Positions 43,379-55,338 of a DNA stretch of 64,000 nt are shown here, in pieces (positions within the stretch are counted from its first letter, which is position 1; every line of letters starts with the position of its first letter). The position numbers and the translations under genes are program-made. The stretch is taken from contig OZ025785.1 of assembly GCA_964019425.1 (NCBI GenBank), positions 1,325,501-1,389,500 of the forward strand, written 5' to 3'. The notes beneath the pieces were generated by a model that made no database searches, was not told the DNA's origin, and saw only the letters and a program-made list of their open reading frames with translations. The DNA is from Flectonema sp. DT1601 (lineage: Eukaryota > Euglenozoa > Diplonemea > Diplonemida > Diplonemidae).

Positions 43379-44750
43379 ACTTATCTCTTTTAATAGAATT
43401 CGTTTCCTCTACTGTCCACAAAAAATGAAAATATGAACAAGAATTGAAAACTGCGAACAAAAAAAAAAAAAAAAAATCCAATTTTATTGTAAATGAAATT
43501 TTTTCTGAATTTGAAAAATTAGTGCATGCCGTGTGTCTCACGGTAACAATTGATATTCAAATTGCCTGCCTTTCAAGATTAAGAGAACTGAAAAGGAAAA
43601 GAGAATAAAACTAAAAAAAAAAAAAAACAACCTAACCTTGACCTTTAAGGCTTTTGATACAATAAATATCTGTCTTAATTATGACTAGTCTAAATATGAC
43701 AGCTTTTTACGTGTGGTAACCCATTCAACTTGATTGTTGTTTTGTTATTCGAGTTTGACTTTTTTTTGTATATTATTATTACATGTGTGAGTAAGAATAG
43801 TCAGGCATGAGACGTTCTAAGTCATTAGATGAAGCCTGTAGCTGCATTCAGTCCAATGTAATTATAGTTGAGAGCATCTTGTGATGTAGAATCTCCATTC
43901 ACTCACTGGATGCTTCTTTTTTTTTTTCTTTTTTTTTCTATGCTACCTTATTTATAAAAGTGATAATAAAATATTTAATTGATTCTTTGAAAGGGAATTC
44001 AATAGTTGTTGTTGGGAGGGGGGAGATGATACTTTAATTCGGTTTTTTTTTTTTTGTTTGTTTTTCTTGTTCCTTGGAATTTTATATTGCTGTTTTATTG
44101 CAGCTTTGAATGACCTTGTGACCATTTACGTAGTTGTTTTGTTTGTACCTCGCTCGCTTTAAAGAGGCCTATGTAATCAACTATTTCTATTTTACAATAT
44201 TTTTCAGGAAACCGGCTGCTTGAACACTTGCTGTTGAACAATAGATGGATGGAGATCATGGCATTTTTTTTTTTTTTCTTTCTTTTTCTTTTGTTTTCAA
44301 GCTGGTTTTTCTAAGTTTGTAAAAAAGGAGGGAAAATAAAAAAAGTTTCTCTTGGGTTTAGAATTTTTTTTTTTTTTTTACTCTTTTTTTTTCTTTTTTT
44401 CTCGATATTGTCCTTGTCTTGCTAAGAGAGCCTGCCAATTGATTCCAAAAAAAAAAAAAAAAAAACAAAGCAAACAAAGTTTTTTCCTCTAACTTCTAGT
44501 TTCTTATGTCACCCATGTAGGAAACACGGATGGATTTGAGTGAAATATTTGTGAGTATGCTTATTTTGCATCACAAATTATTTATTTTTTTTTTTGCGAT
44601 CTTGCCAGAAACATTGACAAACGCGAAAAATTGCTACATAAGTAGCCAGAAGCCTGGCTGAATGTCTTATGAAAGAAATAAGTACTGATCTGTGCAATAA
44701 CAACAGCAGGGAGGCTGGAATAATGCGACAATGGATGATATTTTGCTTTT

Positions 44751-44785
<35 letters not shown>

Positions 44786-44948
44786 GTTTGTTCTGTTTTT
44801 GCAAAGCAATGCAAGTGACCAGTAGTGAGAAAGATGTTACCCGCAATTGACAAGTTCTGTTTATAAGGAAGTTATTTATTTATTTTTTTTAAATCAGAAA
44901 ACTGTCTTCCCTGATTCAAAAAAAAAAAAAAAGGGGGAAATGGGAAAG

Positions 44949-44980
<32 letters not shown>

Positions 44981-45664
44981 CATAAGGCTTCGTTATCGCA
45001 TCGATTAGCGATATAATGCTCAGTATACACTGTGGGCTTTTTTTTTTTTAAAATATTTTTTTTATTTTTAAAAATACTTCTTCCCCTCCCTCTGTAATTA
45101 TTATTTATATAGCAAGTAATTATACACAAATGGGATCAGCAGTTAGTAGTCTTTCTCAGAGGAAATAACTTCTACCTGAGTATTGCACACTAACCCGCAA
45201 CCAATTTCTTTTTCTTTTTATATTTAACTGTTTCATTTGGAAGGAAGTTGCGATTTCATTTCCCTGATATCCTTACGACGTTTAATTACGATTATCTCTG
45301 GGGATTTATTAACCATTTATTTAGTAGAGGATTCTACAAAATAAATAAATAAATAAATAATCTTATTCAATATCCATGTCAAAAAAAAAAAAAAAAAAAA
45401 ATGCGTTGACCCAAAAAAAAAAAAAACTGTTTTTTCACATGTCGACTTCGTTTTCTTTCGTGTGCGCTCTGCTCTCTCGCTCTTCAGACGACTGCAGGAA
45501 AATGTAACGCATTTTTTGATGTTTTTTGATTTTTTTTTTTCTTTGAAATCGTTTAGCAATATTATTTTTTGAATCAGGCGTTAAATACCAGAGGAACAGT
45601 ATGAGTCAATAAAGCCTCTCTTTCGTGTGGAAGTGATAATTTAGTATTCTTGTAAAACAAAAAT
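43379..45664. other. 2.3-kb intergenic region
   Basis: No gene supported. Many A and T runs of 12-30 and a (TC)n microsatellite. A GC-moderate patch (about 44600-44860) holds a short hairpin (GCCAG...CTGGC near 44645) but no clear RNA gene. Open frames here are homopolymer artefacts. Confidence 0.55.
44755..44781. repeat. (TC)13 microsatellite
   Basis: Uninterrupted CT dinucleotide run flanked by T runs. Confidence 0.95.
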
Positions 45665-46729
45665 ATGAAAGCAGTAGTTCAGTTGTCAAAATCTGCACAA
45701 GTAAAGCAAGCAGTTTTAAAAAAAATAAGATTCTCAGATGACATAAATAGAATACAAGGCAATCTGAAAACCTACCAACAACGGTTTGGTAAAAGCGACG
45801 CAGAGATACCCGCAGCAGCAGTTGAATCAAGTTTAAAGTTTGACATTGGATATGCAATACTAGTCTGTGAAGACATGCGAAATGACTATCTCACCACCGG
45901 AAACAAAGGTGTTCGTGAATGGACATCTGCAATCCAAAGATCCCACATCCAAATTATAACAAAACATTCTTTATTAGGAAACCTAAAAGGTGTTTTGTAT
46001 ACTTGGAAAAAACTTATTTCAGTCATTCCTGAAAGTCAGCTTTCATCACTAACCTTCTCCTCCTATATAAGTGCTTTAGTAGTTACCCAACACACGTCAT
46101 ATGCTCTTACGTACTATCACTCGTGTAAGAAGAGGTCTTGGAAGGTAACTCACAGCAGTACTAACGCACTTCTGCAGTTCTTTCCTCTTGAAGAAGCCTA
46201 TGATTATGTGAAAAAAATGTTTGACAGTACCTACTTAAAGAAAGATCCTGCAGCTCTAATTGGTCTGTTACGATGTGCATCAAGGAAAGGATTTATGGAA
46301 GCAAAAAAGGCGATGGTCTACGTGAAGGAGAAGTTGCAAACACCTCTGACTGGGACACATTGGAATATATTATTAGAAGCTGCTTTGCGATTTGAACCGC
46401 CTCAGGCAAACATAATCCAGACTCAACGACTTGAAAATGACGTTCCTCTTACTGCTTCAACATACGTTCTTCTCATATCAGATAATAGAAACAGCTCTGA
46501 TGCTTATGACATTTACGTGAAGGCTGTTCAAGATTTCCATAGAAATCCATTTCTCCGTGAGGCTATATTACAAGTCTTATCTAAGTCAAGAGATCCAAAG
46601 AGAGGAGAAATATCACATCAAATTATAACAACAGCGCCCTTTGTAACTCCGAAGATGATGTTGCATTACCGAAGAGCCATTTATGATGTAGCTCAAGATA
46701 TCGACTTCGATGAATATTGTGTAGTGTGA
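45665..46729 (+). CDS. Helical-repeat (PPR-like) protein, probably organellar
   Basis: 354 residues, intronless, basic N-terminus (MKAVVQLSKSAQVKQAVLKKIRF) that could target a mitochondrion. The body consists of paired helices of about 33-36 residues. Examples are IITKHSLLGNLKGVLYTWKKLISVIPE, then LTFSSYISALVVTQHTSYALTYYHSC, STNALLQFFPLEEAYDYVKKMF and GTHWNILLEAALRF. The periodicity and the 'T/S-x-x-x-L-L/I-x-x-x' helix starts fit pentatricopeptide repeats, an RNA-binding family typical of organelle RNA processing. The motif is degenerate, so TPR-like alternatives remain possible. The stop lies only 108 nt before the next gene's ATG. Confidence 0.65.
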   Translation: MKAVVQLSKSAQVKQAVLKKIRFSDDINRIQGNLKTYQQRFGKSDAEIPAAAVESSLKFDIGYAILVCEDMRNDYLTTGNKGVREWTSAIQRSHIQIITKHSLLGNLKGVLYTWKKLISVIPESQLSSLTFSSYISALVVTQHTSYALTYYHSCKKRSWKVTHSSTNALLQFFPLEEAYDYVKKMFDSTYLKKDPAALIGLLRCASRKGFMEAKKAMVYVKEKLQTPLTGTHWNILLEAALRFEPPQANIIQTQRLENDVPLTASTYVLLISDNRNSSDAYDIYVKAVQDFHRNPFLREAILQVLSKSRDPKRGEISHQIITTAPFVTPKMMLHYRRAIYDVAQDIDFDEYCVV

Positions 46730-46837
46730 GGCTATCAATTAGTTTTTAAGGCACAAATTTGTGTTTTAACTTTCTTGTAAGGGTAGTTTTCTTTTCTTTT
46801 TGGAACATATCAGATTAATTAATTATTTCTACAGGGT

Positions 46838-47479
46838 ATGGGTGCAGCATGGAGTGCTGCTATGGAGTGGTGGAATGGTCCTGATGAATGTAGAGTATTA
46901 ATACTGGGACTTGATTATGCAGGTAAGTCAACTTTGATATCTCGAATGAAGTTTGGCAAGAAGGTAGACACAACACCAACAATTGGATTTAACTTACAAA
47001 CGATAAAACACAAGTCTATCGTGTTTCAATGTTGGGACATGGGTGGACAGACATCACTACGACCAATGTGGCGATGCTATTTTGCTGATACAGATGCTAT
47101 TGTGTGGGTTCTCGACTCTGTTGACAGGGATCGTTTTGAAACTAGCAAGAAGGAATTCTATTCTCTTCTGAGTGAAGAGGAGTTAAAGTATGTAACCTTT
47201 TTTTTTTTTTTTTTTGTTGTTTTTTAAATCTAACTAAAATGCAAAATAATAATCATCAACAGACATACCCCAATGCTGATTTTGGCGAACAAGTGCGATC
47301 TCAGCTGCGCGTGCAGTGTTGACGAAGTTATAGCTGCCTGGGATCTGACTGCAATTACTGACAGAACATGGACTGTACGCCCCTGCTCAGCCAAGTCAGG
47401 AACTAATTTATTGGAATCTTTTGACTGGCTAGCGAGTGTAATAACACAACAACGTGATGAGAAGGCTCAACGATCTTAA
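46838..47479 (+). CDS. ARL1-like small GTPase of the ARF family, 2 exons
   Basis: Exons 46838-47187 and 47263-47479. The 75-nt intron has GTATGT...CAACAG with a CTAAC branch-like site; the join AA|A gives Lys. The product is about 188 aa. It has an N-terminal Met-Gly for myristoylation (MGAAWSAAMEWW), P-loop GLDYAGKST (residues 24-32) and switch I PTIGFN. WDMGGQTSLRPMWRCYF is switch II with Gln71, and ANKCD and SAKSG complete the G motifs. The TSLRPMWRCYFADTDAIVWVLDS stretch is closest to ARL1, which recruits golgin tethers at the trans-Golgi. The P-loop Tyr and Ser (GLDYAGKST rather than GLDxAGKTT) and the NKCD Cys are slight departures. TTATTTCTACAG ends 3 nt before the ATG. Confidence 0.9.
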
Positions 47480-47781
47480 ATATATTTTATATAACAATTG
47501 GAGCATAATAATATAGGGAAAAACACCAACTCTATTGAGCCACGTGTCTGTCTGGCTTATTTGAAAGCCACTGTTTAGTACCACAGTGCTTGCCTTAGTA
47601 AAGCATCACACAATGTGGAATGTATTAGTAGTTCTGGCCGTGTGTTCGTTTTCAGTTTTGATCGATTTGTGGTTGATGCATACCAACTTGTGAATTATTA
47701 TTATAGTAATTATTAATTTTTTCTTTCTAAATGAGATTATGGCAAACCCGAAAGGGAGGGATAAACTACTGATTTTGGTTG

Positions 47782-47813
<32 letters not shown>

Positions 47814-47866
47814 CGATAATGACGTTTATTTTTGTTCCAGGTCGGGTGTAGAACTAAACAACTAAA
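47480..47866. other. Intergenic region
   Basis: Contains an A run of about 30 (47781-47812) and TTATTTTTGTTCCAG ending 47841, a candidate acceptor for the NAT10 mRNA. No gene. Confidence 0.5.
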
Positions 47867-50764
47867 ATGGCGACTTCATCCACCAGCCGCCGTGTTGATG
47901 ATCGGATAAAGATGATGCTTGAGAATAATGCTCAGACGAAGCACAGATCATTCTTCCTACTTGTTGGTGACAATGGTAAAGAACAAATTGTAAACCTCCA
48001 CGCCATGGTCAGCAAAGCCGCACACAAGAGTAAAGTTCCAATGCTCTGGTGCTACAAGAAAGAGTTGAGTTTCGGTGCCTCAAGCAGAGCAAAGAGAGCT
48101 GCCCGCTTTAAAAAGGAAGTCGACAGAGGTATCGCAACCGCAGAAGGAAACAACGAGTTTGAGACTTTCTTAGCTCAGAATAAAATTAGGTTTTGCTACT
48201 ACAAAGACTCACACAAGGTGTTGGGACAGACCTTTGGGATGTGCGTCCTCCAGGATTTCGAAGCTCTGACCCCCAATCTCCTTGCGAGAACTATGGAAAC
48301 TGTTGAGGGAGGAGGTCTAGTCGTTATCTTAATCAAGTCGCTCAAGTCTTTAAAACAATTATACACGATAACAATGGACGTCCACCAACGTTACAGAACA
48401 TCCCAACACAGTGACATCGTTCCTCGTTTTAATGAACGATTCTTACTTTCTCTTGCTGATTGTAAGTCGTTTTTGTGTGTCAGTGACAAGTTAGAAGTGC
48501 TTCCTTTTACAACTGCAACCAGGGCGGGTGTGCAGCAGGTTCCAAAGGATATCTTTACAGAGGAAGAGAAGAAGCTGAAATTGCTTCAGATTGACCTAAA
48601 GGGAAATGAGTTGGTTGGTCCGTTGATTGAGAAGTGTGTGACACTTGATCAAGCAACAGCAGTACTTGGAATGATGGAGGTTGTGGCTGAAAAGACATTG
48701 ACGACGACATCAACAGTAACAGCAGGACGTGGTAGAGGTAAATCTGCTGCCCTCGGGCTTATCGCAGCTGGAGCAGTGTCTCAGGGATACTCCAACATCT
48801 TTGTGACATCTCCGTCTCCTGAAAACGTTCAAACCCTATTCGAGTTTGCAGCAAAGGGTCTTGAGTCAATGGGTTACACTGAACGTGTTGACTATTCTAT
48901 TATCCAAGCTGACTCAGATGAGCTTTCTAACGCAGTAATTCGTATTAATATCTTTAAAGGACACAGACAGACAATTCAATATTTACTACCAACTGATTCG
49001 AGTAGATTCGCACAAGCAGAGCTTCTCATTGTCGATGAAGCTGCTGCTATTCCACTTCCACTTGTAAAGACTCTCATGGGACCTTATTTAGTGTTCTTAT
49101 CAACAACAATAACAGGATATGAAGGCACAGGAAGATCTCTCAGCTTAAAGTTCTTCAGCGAATTGAAAAAGCAAGCCCGTGGAAGTAGCTCGGCCGAGAA
49201 GTCCGGTAGAACAATTAAAGACATAAAGCTAACACAACCAATTAGATACGCAAGCAACGATCCAGTTGAATCTTGGCTTAACAAGGTACTTTGTTTAGAG
49301 CCGACAACAACTACACCTCCGCCTGTACACCCGGATACGTTAGAATTATTTTACGTAAACAGAGATACTTTATTTTCCTATCACGGAGTTGCTGAAGAGT
49401 TACTACAGAGGATTGTCACTTTATACGTCTCAAGTCATTATAAGAACCAACCTAATGACTTACAGTTGTTGTCAGATGCTCCTGCTCATCATTTATTTGT
49501 ACTCTTGGATGTTAACAATAAGGAAGAAGGTTCAGTTCCTCACGTGTACGCTGTAATCCAATGCTGTGCTGAGGGTAGCATTGCTGGAACTAAATTAGAA
49601 CAAGATCTTAGTAAAGGTGTGAGACCTGCTGGAGATCTCATTCCATACACTTTAAGTCAAAACTTTCAAGAGCATGGTTTTGGTGAGCTCCCGGGAATGC
49701 GAGTCTTCAGAATCGCTGTTTCACCTGAACTCACTGGACAGCAATACGGAACTAAAGCATTACAGCTTCTTACTGATTACTACAACGGTAAGATCAGCCC
49801 TATCGGTGAAACAACTGAAGCTGTTGAGGAATGTGTTCGCGATACTGAAGATGGTTTTAGTATCGCTCCCCGTAAGAACCTTCCTCACTTACTTCACAGA
49901 TTAACAGACAGACGTCCTGAAAACTGTGCCTACCTTGGTGTTGGTTTTGGACTTACAACTCAGCTGTTCAATTTCTGGAAACGTGCTGGATTCACACCAG
50001 TTTACTTACGTCAAGGTAAGAATGATTTAACTGGTGAGCACAGCATGATGATGATTCGCTCACTCGAAAACAGTACCTACGGAGCTCAGAGTTGGGTCAC
50101 AAAATTTGGATCTGACTTCAGAAAGAGATTTCTCAGATTACTACCTCTTTCTTTCAAGAGTATACCGTTAGTTACAGCACTCGGTGTTATTACAGACCTG
50201 AACGACTTAACTAAATCAGATGTAGTTGTGAAGGAAGACGGATGCTACGTCGCTGGTGTAAAGCAATTGGACGAGGAATCCCTTTTAGAAGAATTCTCTA
50301 CTTACGATTTACAGAGAATATCAGCGTATTGTAGGCAGATGGTTGATCGTGGTGTTGTATTGGACTTGATTCCAGCAGTTGCGAACATGTATTTCAGCGG
50401 TAGGCTTAGAGCTCTCCCAGACGGTTCTGAAGGTGTTGTCCTTCCTCTGACACACAGAGCAGTCTTACTGGCACTTGGGTTGCAAGGTCTCATTTTTGAA
50501 GATATTCTTCGTCAGTCGGATTTTGCGTCGACTGAAGCCAACCAACTCTCTTCGTTCTTCGATAAGACACTCACTCGTATCAATGCTCACTTTAATGCTA
50601 TTCGTACTCTGGAGACTACTGCTGACGATGACGATGATGAAATTAAAACAACTACTGGAACTCCACAAGGTATCATCTCAGTAAAGAGAAAGAAGAAGCA
50701 AAAACGTGAAGAAGAACCTGAAGCTCCTGCTGCAAAGAAGGTGATCAAGAGAAAGAAGAAATAA
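47867..50764 (+). CDS. RNA cytidine acetyltransferase (NAT10/Kre33 family)
   Basis: 965 residues, intronless, close to the family's usual 1,000. In order: a DUF1726/TmcA N-terminal domain (DDRIKMMLENN... LVGD...), a helicase-like ATPase with Walker A GRGRGKSAALGL (about residue 287) and Walker B VDEAAAIPLP (about 388). Next is a GNAT acetyltransferase domain (RIAVSPELTGQQYGTKAL, about 614), then the tRNA-binding C-terminal region (NCAYLGVGFGLTTQLFNFWKRAGF... GEHSMMMIR). The tail is Lys-rich (VKRKKKQKR, KKVIKRKKK), as in nucleolar members. The enzyme makes N4-acetylcytidine in 18S rRNA and tRNA using acetyl-CoA and ATP, and is needed for small-subunit assembly. All key motifs appear intact. 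Confidence 0.95.
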   Translation: MATSSTSRRVDDRIKMMLENNAQTKHRSFFLLVGDNGKEQIVNLHAMVSKAAHKSKVPMLWCYKKELSFGASSRAKRAARFKKEVDRGIATAEGNNEFETFLAQNKIRFCYYKDSHKVLGQTFGMCVLQDFEALTPNLLARTMETVEGGGLVVILIKSLKSLKQLYTITMDVHQRYRTSQHSDIVPRFNERFLLSLADCKSFLCVSDKLEVLPFTTATRAGVQQVPKDIFTEEEKKLKLLQIDLKGNELVGPLIEKCVTLDQATAVLGMMEVVAEKTLTTTSTVTAGRGRGKSAALGLIAAGAVSQGYSNIFVTSPSPENVQTLFEFAAKGLESMGYTERVDYSIIQADSDELSNAVIRINIFKGHRQTIQYLLPTDSSRFAQAELLIVDEAAAIPLPLVKTLMGPYLVFLSTTITGYEGTGRSLSLKFFSELKKQARGSSSAEKSGRTIKDIKLTQPIRYASNDPVESWLNKVLCLEPTTTTPPPVHPDTLELFYVNRDTLFSYHGVAEELLQRIVTLYVSSHYKNQPNDLQLLSDAPAHHLFVLLDVNNKEEGSVPHVYAVIQCCAEGSIAGTKLEQDLSKGVRPAGDLIPYTLSQNFQEHGFGELPGMRVFRIAVSPELTGQQYGTKALQLLTDYYNGKISPIGETTEAVEECVRDTEDGFSIAPRKNLPHLLHRLTDRRPENCAYLGVGFGLTTQLFNFWKRAGFTPVYLRQGKNDLTGEHSMMMIRSLENSTYGAQSWVTKFGSDFRKRFLRLLPLSFKSIPLVTALGVITDLNDLTKSDVVVKEDGCYVAGVKQLDEESLLEEFSTYDLQRISAYCRQMVDRGVVLDLIPAVANMYFSGRLRALPDGSEGVVLPLTHRAVLLALGLQGLIFEDILRQSDFASTEANQLSSFFDKTLTRINAHFNAIRTLETTADDDDDEIKTTTGTPQGIISVKRKKKQKREEEPEAPAAKKVIKRKKK

Positions 50765-51403
50765 GTCTTTCGTTAGTTGGGGAAAAGATGTGACAAGACC
50801 CGACTGGTTTTTGAGTGCGGTTGAATGACGGACATGTAATGATTTTATGAAATACCCGAAAAAATCTTTTTTTTTGTCTGTGAGTTCTGTTGAGAAGAAA
50901 AAAACGGGGAAAAAAAAAAAAAAAAAAAAGAAAAATGAAAAGAAACTTACGAAAATATGTCTTATTTTTTCCTTTAAATTTCTGTATGGTTTCGTAATGT
51001 TCTTATTGCTGACCTGAATGAAGAAGACAACCGAAATCCACTATTTTGCCAGCCGTTAAAGTGCATTTTATCAACCATACAAATCAAAAAAAAAAAAAAT
51101 TATAAAAAAAAGTGTTGTTTTTTTTTTCCTCCTTTTTTGATTTTACGTCTTTTTTTTTCTTTCTAATCACCATTGTTATCATTTATATCGATTTTTTTTT
51201 TTTTTTTTGTTAATTTGTTGTTGTTAATATCGCTTTAGTTCAATTCCCTCTCTGCGGCAGATAACATCATAAAAATTAGGGCTTTCTTATGTGTGTTTCT
51301 TATTAAAAAGTTTATTAATCATCATCGTAAGACTATCTTCATCAGGGTAAATTGATTTTGTGATGCTCTGAAAAAGTTATTATCAAATCTCAATACCAAT
51401 AAA
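50765..51403. other. Intergenic region
   Basis: Long A and T runs (50910-50930, 51118-51130, 51191-51208). No gene. CTATCTTCATCAG ends at 51345 before the next gene. Confidence 0.5.
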
Positions 51404-52571
51404 ATGTGTTGCAATAAGTCAGTTACGGTACCGATACCGGTTGATCTTCTTAGCTTAATACTAAAATACTTAACTGCGGGGGAAATGAGAGACAGTGAAC
51501 AAGTCTGTAAGAAATGGAAAAGTGTCTTAGAGGGAAGTCAATATTATAAAACTGTTAGAAATCTCAACGGAGTCCTCGCAATCGGAGGATACGACGGCAT
51601 AACAGAACTGGAAAGCGCAGAACTATACACACCGAACAGTAACAAGTGGGCTCCATTTAAAAAAATGAGACACCGACGGTCTCATGTTGGCTGCAGTGTT
51701 ATTGATAGGAGAATATACGTCGTGGGAGGTAGAGATGGTGATCAGAGACTCAAAGTGTGTGAGGTTTACGATCCATTCGAAGGTAAGTGGCTTAGCATGC
51801 CATCAATGAATAGACGTCGGTCATCTTTATCACTGAGAAGTGTTGGGAATTGTCTTTATGCTTTTGGTGGCTATGATGGTTCTCAAGAGAATGGGGCTGC
51901 TGAAGTTTATAATGTTGAAACCCAACAATGGTCTGACATCGCTACTGACAGGCCTCGTTCACAAATGGCATCAGCAGTGTTGGGTTCATATGTTTATCTG
52001 TTGGGAGGTTGTAGAAACTCTGGTCGTGACATCCTTCGTGAAGCCTGTCGCTATAACGTTCTTAGCAACACATTCGAATCTCTTCCTGACATGACTGAGA
52101 AACGTCTGAGTAGTGCTGCCACTGTGTTAAATGATTTAGTTTATGTACTCGGTGGTAGTAATGATAGTTATGTTCATCAATCTGTGGAGTGTTTTGATCC
52201 TCGCTGTAACACCTGGTCACGTGCTGCTGATTTGAGTAAGAAACGAGTGAATCTCGGATCTGTAACTTTTGAGAATACAATTCTAGTGATAGGAGGATTC
52301 CACAGTCAACTAAACCAACTCTCAGTTGTTGAAAGATTCTTCCCTCGTGACCATCCTCAATACACAGAAGTTGTTAAGGAAACAGCTACCAACATCTGTT
52401 GCAATAATGTTGGTGTCCCAACAGAGGGTTGTCCAGGAGCCTGGAAGACTTGCAGGTATGTACTTGTTGTTATCAAAAAAATATTTGTTTTTTCTTCAAA
52501 GTAAAAAAACAACATATAACAGCGAGTTAATTCACTGCAGGGATGCGGTTTCAGTCTGCGTCTTTGAATGA
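51404..52571 (+). CDS. F-box/Kelch-repeat protein, 2 exons
   Basis: Exons 51404-52455 and 52523-52571. The 67-nt intron has GTATGT...ATAACAG and the join AG|C gives Ser; without the splice the ORF reads into intron. The product is about 366 aa. An N-terminal F-box-like segment (IPVDLLSLILKYLTAGEM...VCKKWKSVL) is followed by about six Kelch repeats. These have the double-Gly and spaced Tyr/Trp signature: LAIGGYDG...ESAELY...W, YVVGGRDG...VCEVYDP..W, YAFGGYDG, YLLGGCRNSG, YVLGGSNDS and LVIGGFHS. Together they form a beta-propeller. Such proteins serve as substrate receptors in SCF ubiquitin ligases. The C-terminus is short and Cys-rich (NICCNNVG). It shares the ubiquitin theme with the polyubiquitin gene and the UBA-containing hydrolase, though this need not be functional. 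Confidence 0.88.
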
Positions 52572-55001
52572 AGCAGACTGTTTGATTGGCTTTATGACAG
52601 TCGTTCGAGAAACTACTACTAATTAGCAAAGTTTCCGATAAATCTAAAGTGAGACCACACTTTTTTCTTTGTTCTTTGACCTTTGTCTAATAGTCAAAAC
52701 GATTTATTTTTATGTTTTTTTTTTTTAAATAGTTTTCTTTTTTTTTTTTAATGATGTGGCCTTTCTCAAAGTTAACACATACCTCTCTGACCGAAGTAAA
52801 AGAGCATAATAAAAAAAAAAAAAAGTCTCTTTTGCATTAATGTGGGTACGGTGGGTGATTGATAAGAATTCTAACTTCAATCTCTTGTAACGTACACTTT
52901 ACTTATTTAATGAATAGTAGTTGGTTTATTCTTCGGTACTTTTAAGTGCTTTGATAAAAAAAAATGGCAACTTCTTTTTTTTCCGTCGAAGCGATACTTA
53001 TCACACACCAAAACATAAATATCTTCGATGTCGGAAAGCCATTGCTGACTTCCATATCGGTTTTCCTTTTTTTTTTTTTTTTTTTTTGAATTTATTTCTT
53101 AAGACATCTTGCGAGCCATTGAGGTCTAGGTCCCGACTATTGAGAAGGAGAAATAGCTGATGCGACAGTACTGTTCGTCACACAGAAAAAGCAAGTATTA
53201 GTCCGTTAGTTTGTTTTCAAGCATACTTCACTCTCAGTTATTCTACGTACGTTACACGTGATTCATTCAGTAGGTGAGGTTTAGCAAAAGCTTTCCCACT
53301 TTTTTTCATTCTATATTCAACATAAACAATTTGGGTGGTACTTCGCTTTCTCCCCATAACGGATTTAGTCGATTTTTTTTGTTTTTGTTTTTTACTTTAG
53401 TTAACCCATACCAACATCAACACACGGGGGGAGGTGCTTCATTTTTTTGAAACGAGAGAATACGGTTTTTTTCCTGTGTGGTTCTCTCCAAACTTGGGGT
53501 TGGATCTGTAGGTTTTCACCCTTTTTTTTTTTATATTCTTGTAACGTTGTTTGTTTGTTTTTATTTTTTTATCTGCTGTAAATGCCAACGAGCGTCACCT
53601 CACGGCATTCTACCTGATTACAGTTACAGTACGTTTGTATTTCTATTACCCGTTCGAATGAGGGGAAAGGAAAAAAAAAAAAAAAAAAAAAAAACACGTG
53701 CGGTTTAGGTAAACTGTACTTTTACCAAAGTACGTCGTCACTGATTTCCCTCCCCCTCCTCTTTTCTTTTTTTCTTTTCTTGTATTATAAAATTATGGGT
53801 TGTGATTTAAACGTATTCCGCAGTGTAATCTATAAGAGCAGATCAATGCGTGTGTGTTTTTTTTTTTTTTTTTTTTTAAAAGACTATTCTTTTTATATCT
53901 TGATTAGGTACACCATCTCATAACAAACTCATCTATGCTGGTGTTGTACTTCCTCAGAATAACACTTATTAACTACTTTTTTGTTTTTTATTTACCTGAA
54001 GGTAGTTTTTTTTTCACGTTTTTTGCTTCTTCGATAAAAAAAGCGTGATCGTGATTTAATTCTTTTTTTCTTTTTTTTTAAATTTCTGTTTTTTTCACTT
54101 TCAGACCTCACAACTAACTTTGTAATCTTTCTCAGTTGTTGTGGGTAGGCCGTTTTCGATTTTTTTTTAATTTTAAATTAATGTTGTTGGAAGGAATCAC
54201 AAGACAACAATCGAAGGCTTTTTAAATGTGTTTTTATAAAAAAAAATAACAATAACAGGCATTTGAATGGTCCCATATCTTTTTTTTTTTTTACCTTTTT
54301 TTTTTAAAAAAAAACTACACCGCACACCTTTTTTTTTCCCCTTTTTTTTTCTTACTATGAAAACTTGTTTTTTTTTTTGTTTTGGAAGAGTAACTGTGAT
54401 CATTTTTCTTTAAGAATTACATATCAGTGTTGCAATGTCAATCCTTTCATTAACGTATTAGCCGAAGGTACCGTGTGTATATATTTTAACCCTTTTTTTA
54501 TTTTTTATTATTCGTTCACTTAAAAGAGAGTGAGTGTGAAGAAGGTAGCAATATAGAACAGATTGATCGTCTTTTTTCATTTGCTGCTTACTTAAAATGT
54601 TGCATATTTCCTCTGTTTTCTTTTATATTTTTTTTTTATTCAAAATATCCTCTTCCTATTAGTAATTATTTATTATTATTGCTCTTTTCTTTTTTTTTGG
54701 GGGGGTGTTTTTTGTATCATAGTAACGTAGTAGTCGTGGTTTGTCTGTTTTTTTTTTTTTTTTTTTTTTTAATTTTAAACTCCAACAGTTAGAAAGCTAC
54801 ATTGTTACTTTAAGTATTAATAATAAAATATATTATTACTCAAACACAATAAGCAAAACAAGCGGTTTTTTTTTTTGCACCACGGAGAAGAAACTGTTCA
54901 GATTTAAGAGCCGTTTATTTATTATGGCTCGAATGTTATATTTTCCTGTGCATTGGAGCATTACAGTCTGCGATCAACAAAATATAAGGCCTTATCTGAA
55001 T

Positions 55002-55037
<36 letters not shown>

Positions 55038-55338
55038 CCTGTGAAATGCTTACACAAAAAAATTGTCTTATGTTTATTTTATTTTTTTTTCTAATTATCC
55101 GCGAAACAGTTGTGTATTACTTTTTTTTTCTTTTTTTTTTTTCTAAGTCATCGAACACCTTAATAAATAATCATACTTATCTCTTAAAAAGCCTACACAT
55201 GGTCGGCAAAGGTCTACTGATGAACTCTTACCAACCTTAGTTAGGCAGCTGGTAATTGGTAGTTGTTGATTTCTTCTGAATGTCCCTTCCACTTAAGGAT
55301 AGTCGCAATACTCACATTACTCAAAGACACACACAACA
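52572..55338. other. 2.8-kb intergenic region with a MITE-like copy
   Basis: The longest stretch without a gene. It is dominated by T runs and carries dispersed repeat copy 2 at 54895-55002. Small open frames are poly-Phe artefacts. Nothing else can be supported. Confidence 0.6.
54895..55002. mobile_element. MITE-like dispersed repeat, copy 2
   Basis: About 108 bp. It starts CTGTTCAGATTTAAGAGCC and ends AAGGCCTTATCTGAATGG, so the ends are inverted over TTCAGAT and GCC. It is followed by a T run. The internal AATGTTATATTTTCCTGTGC and TTACAGTCTGCGATCAACA match copy 3 and copy 1. Confidence 0.6.

Noticed and set aside
54741-55240. ORFs of 95-117 codons
   Set aside because: Poly-Phe artefacts of T runs; the DNA is better explained by the dispersed repeat copy.
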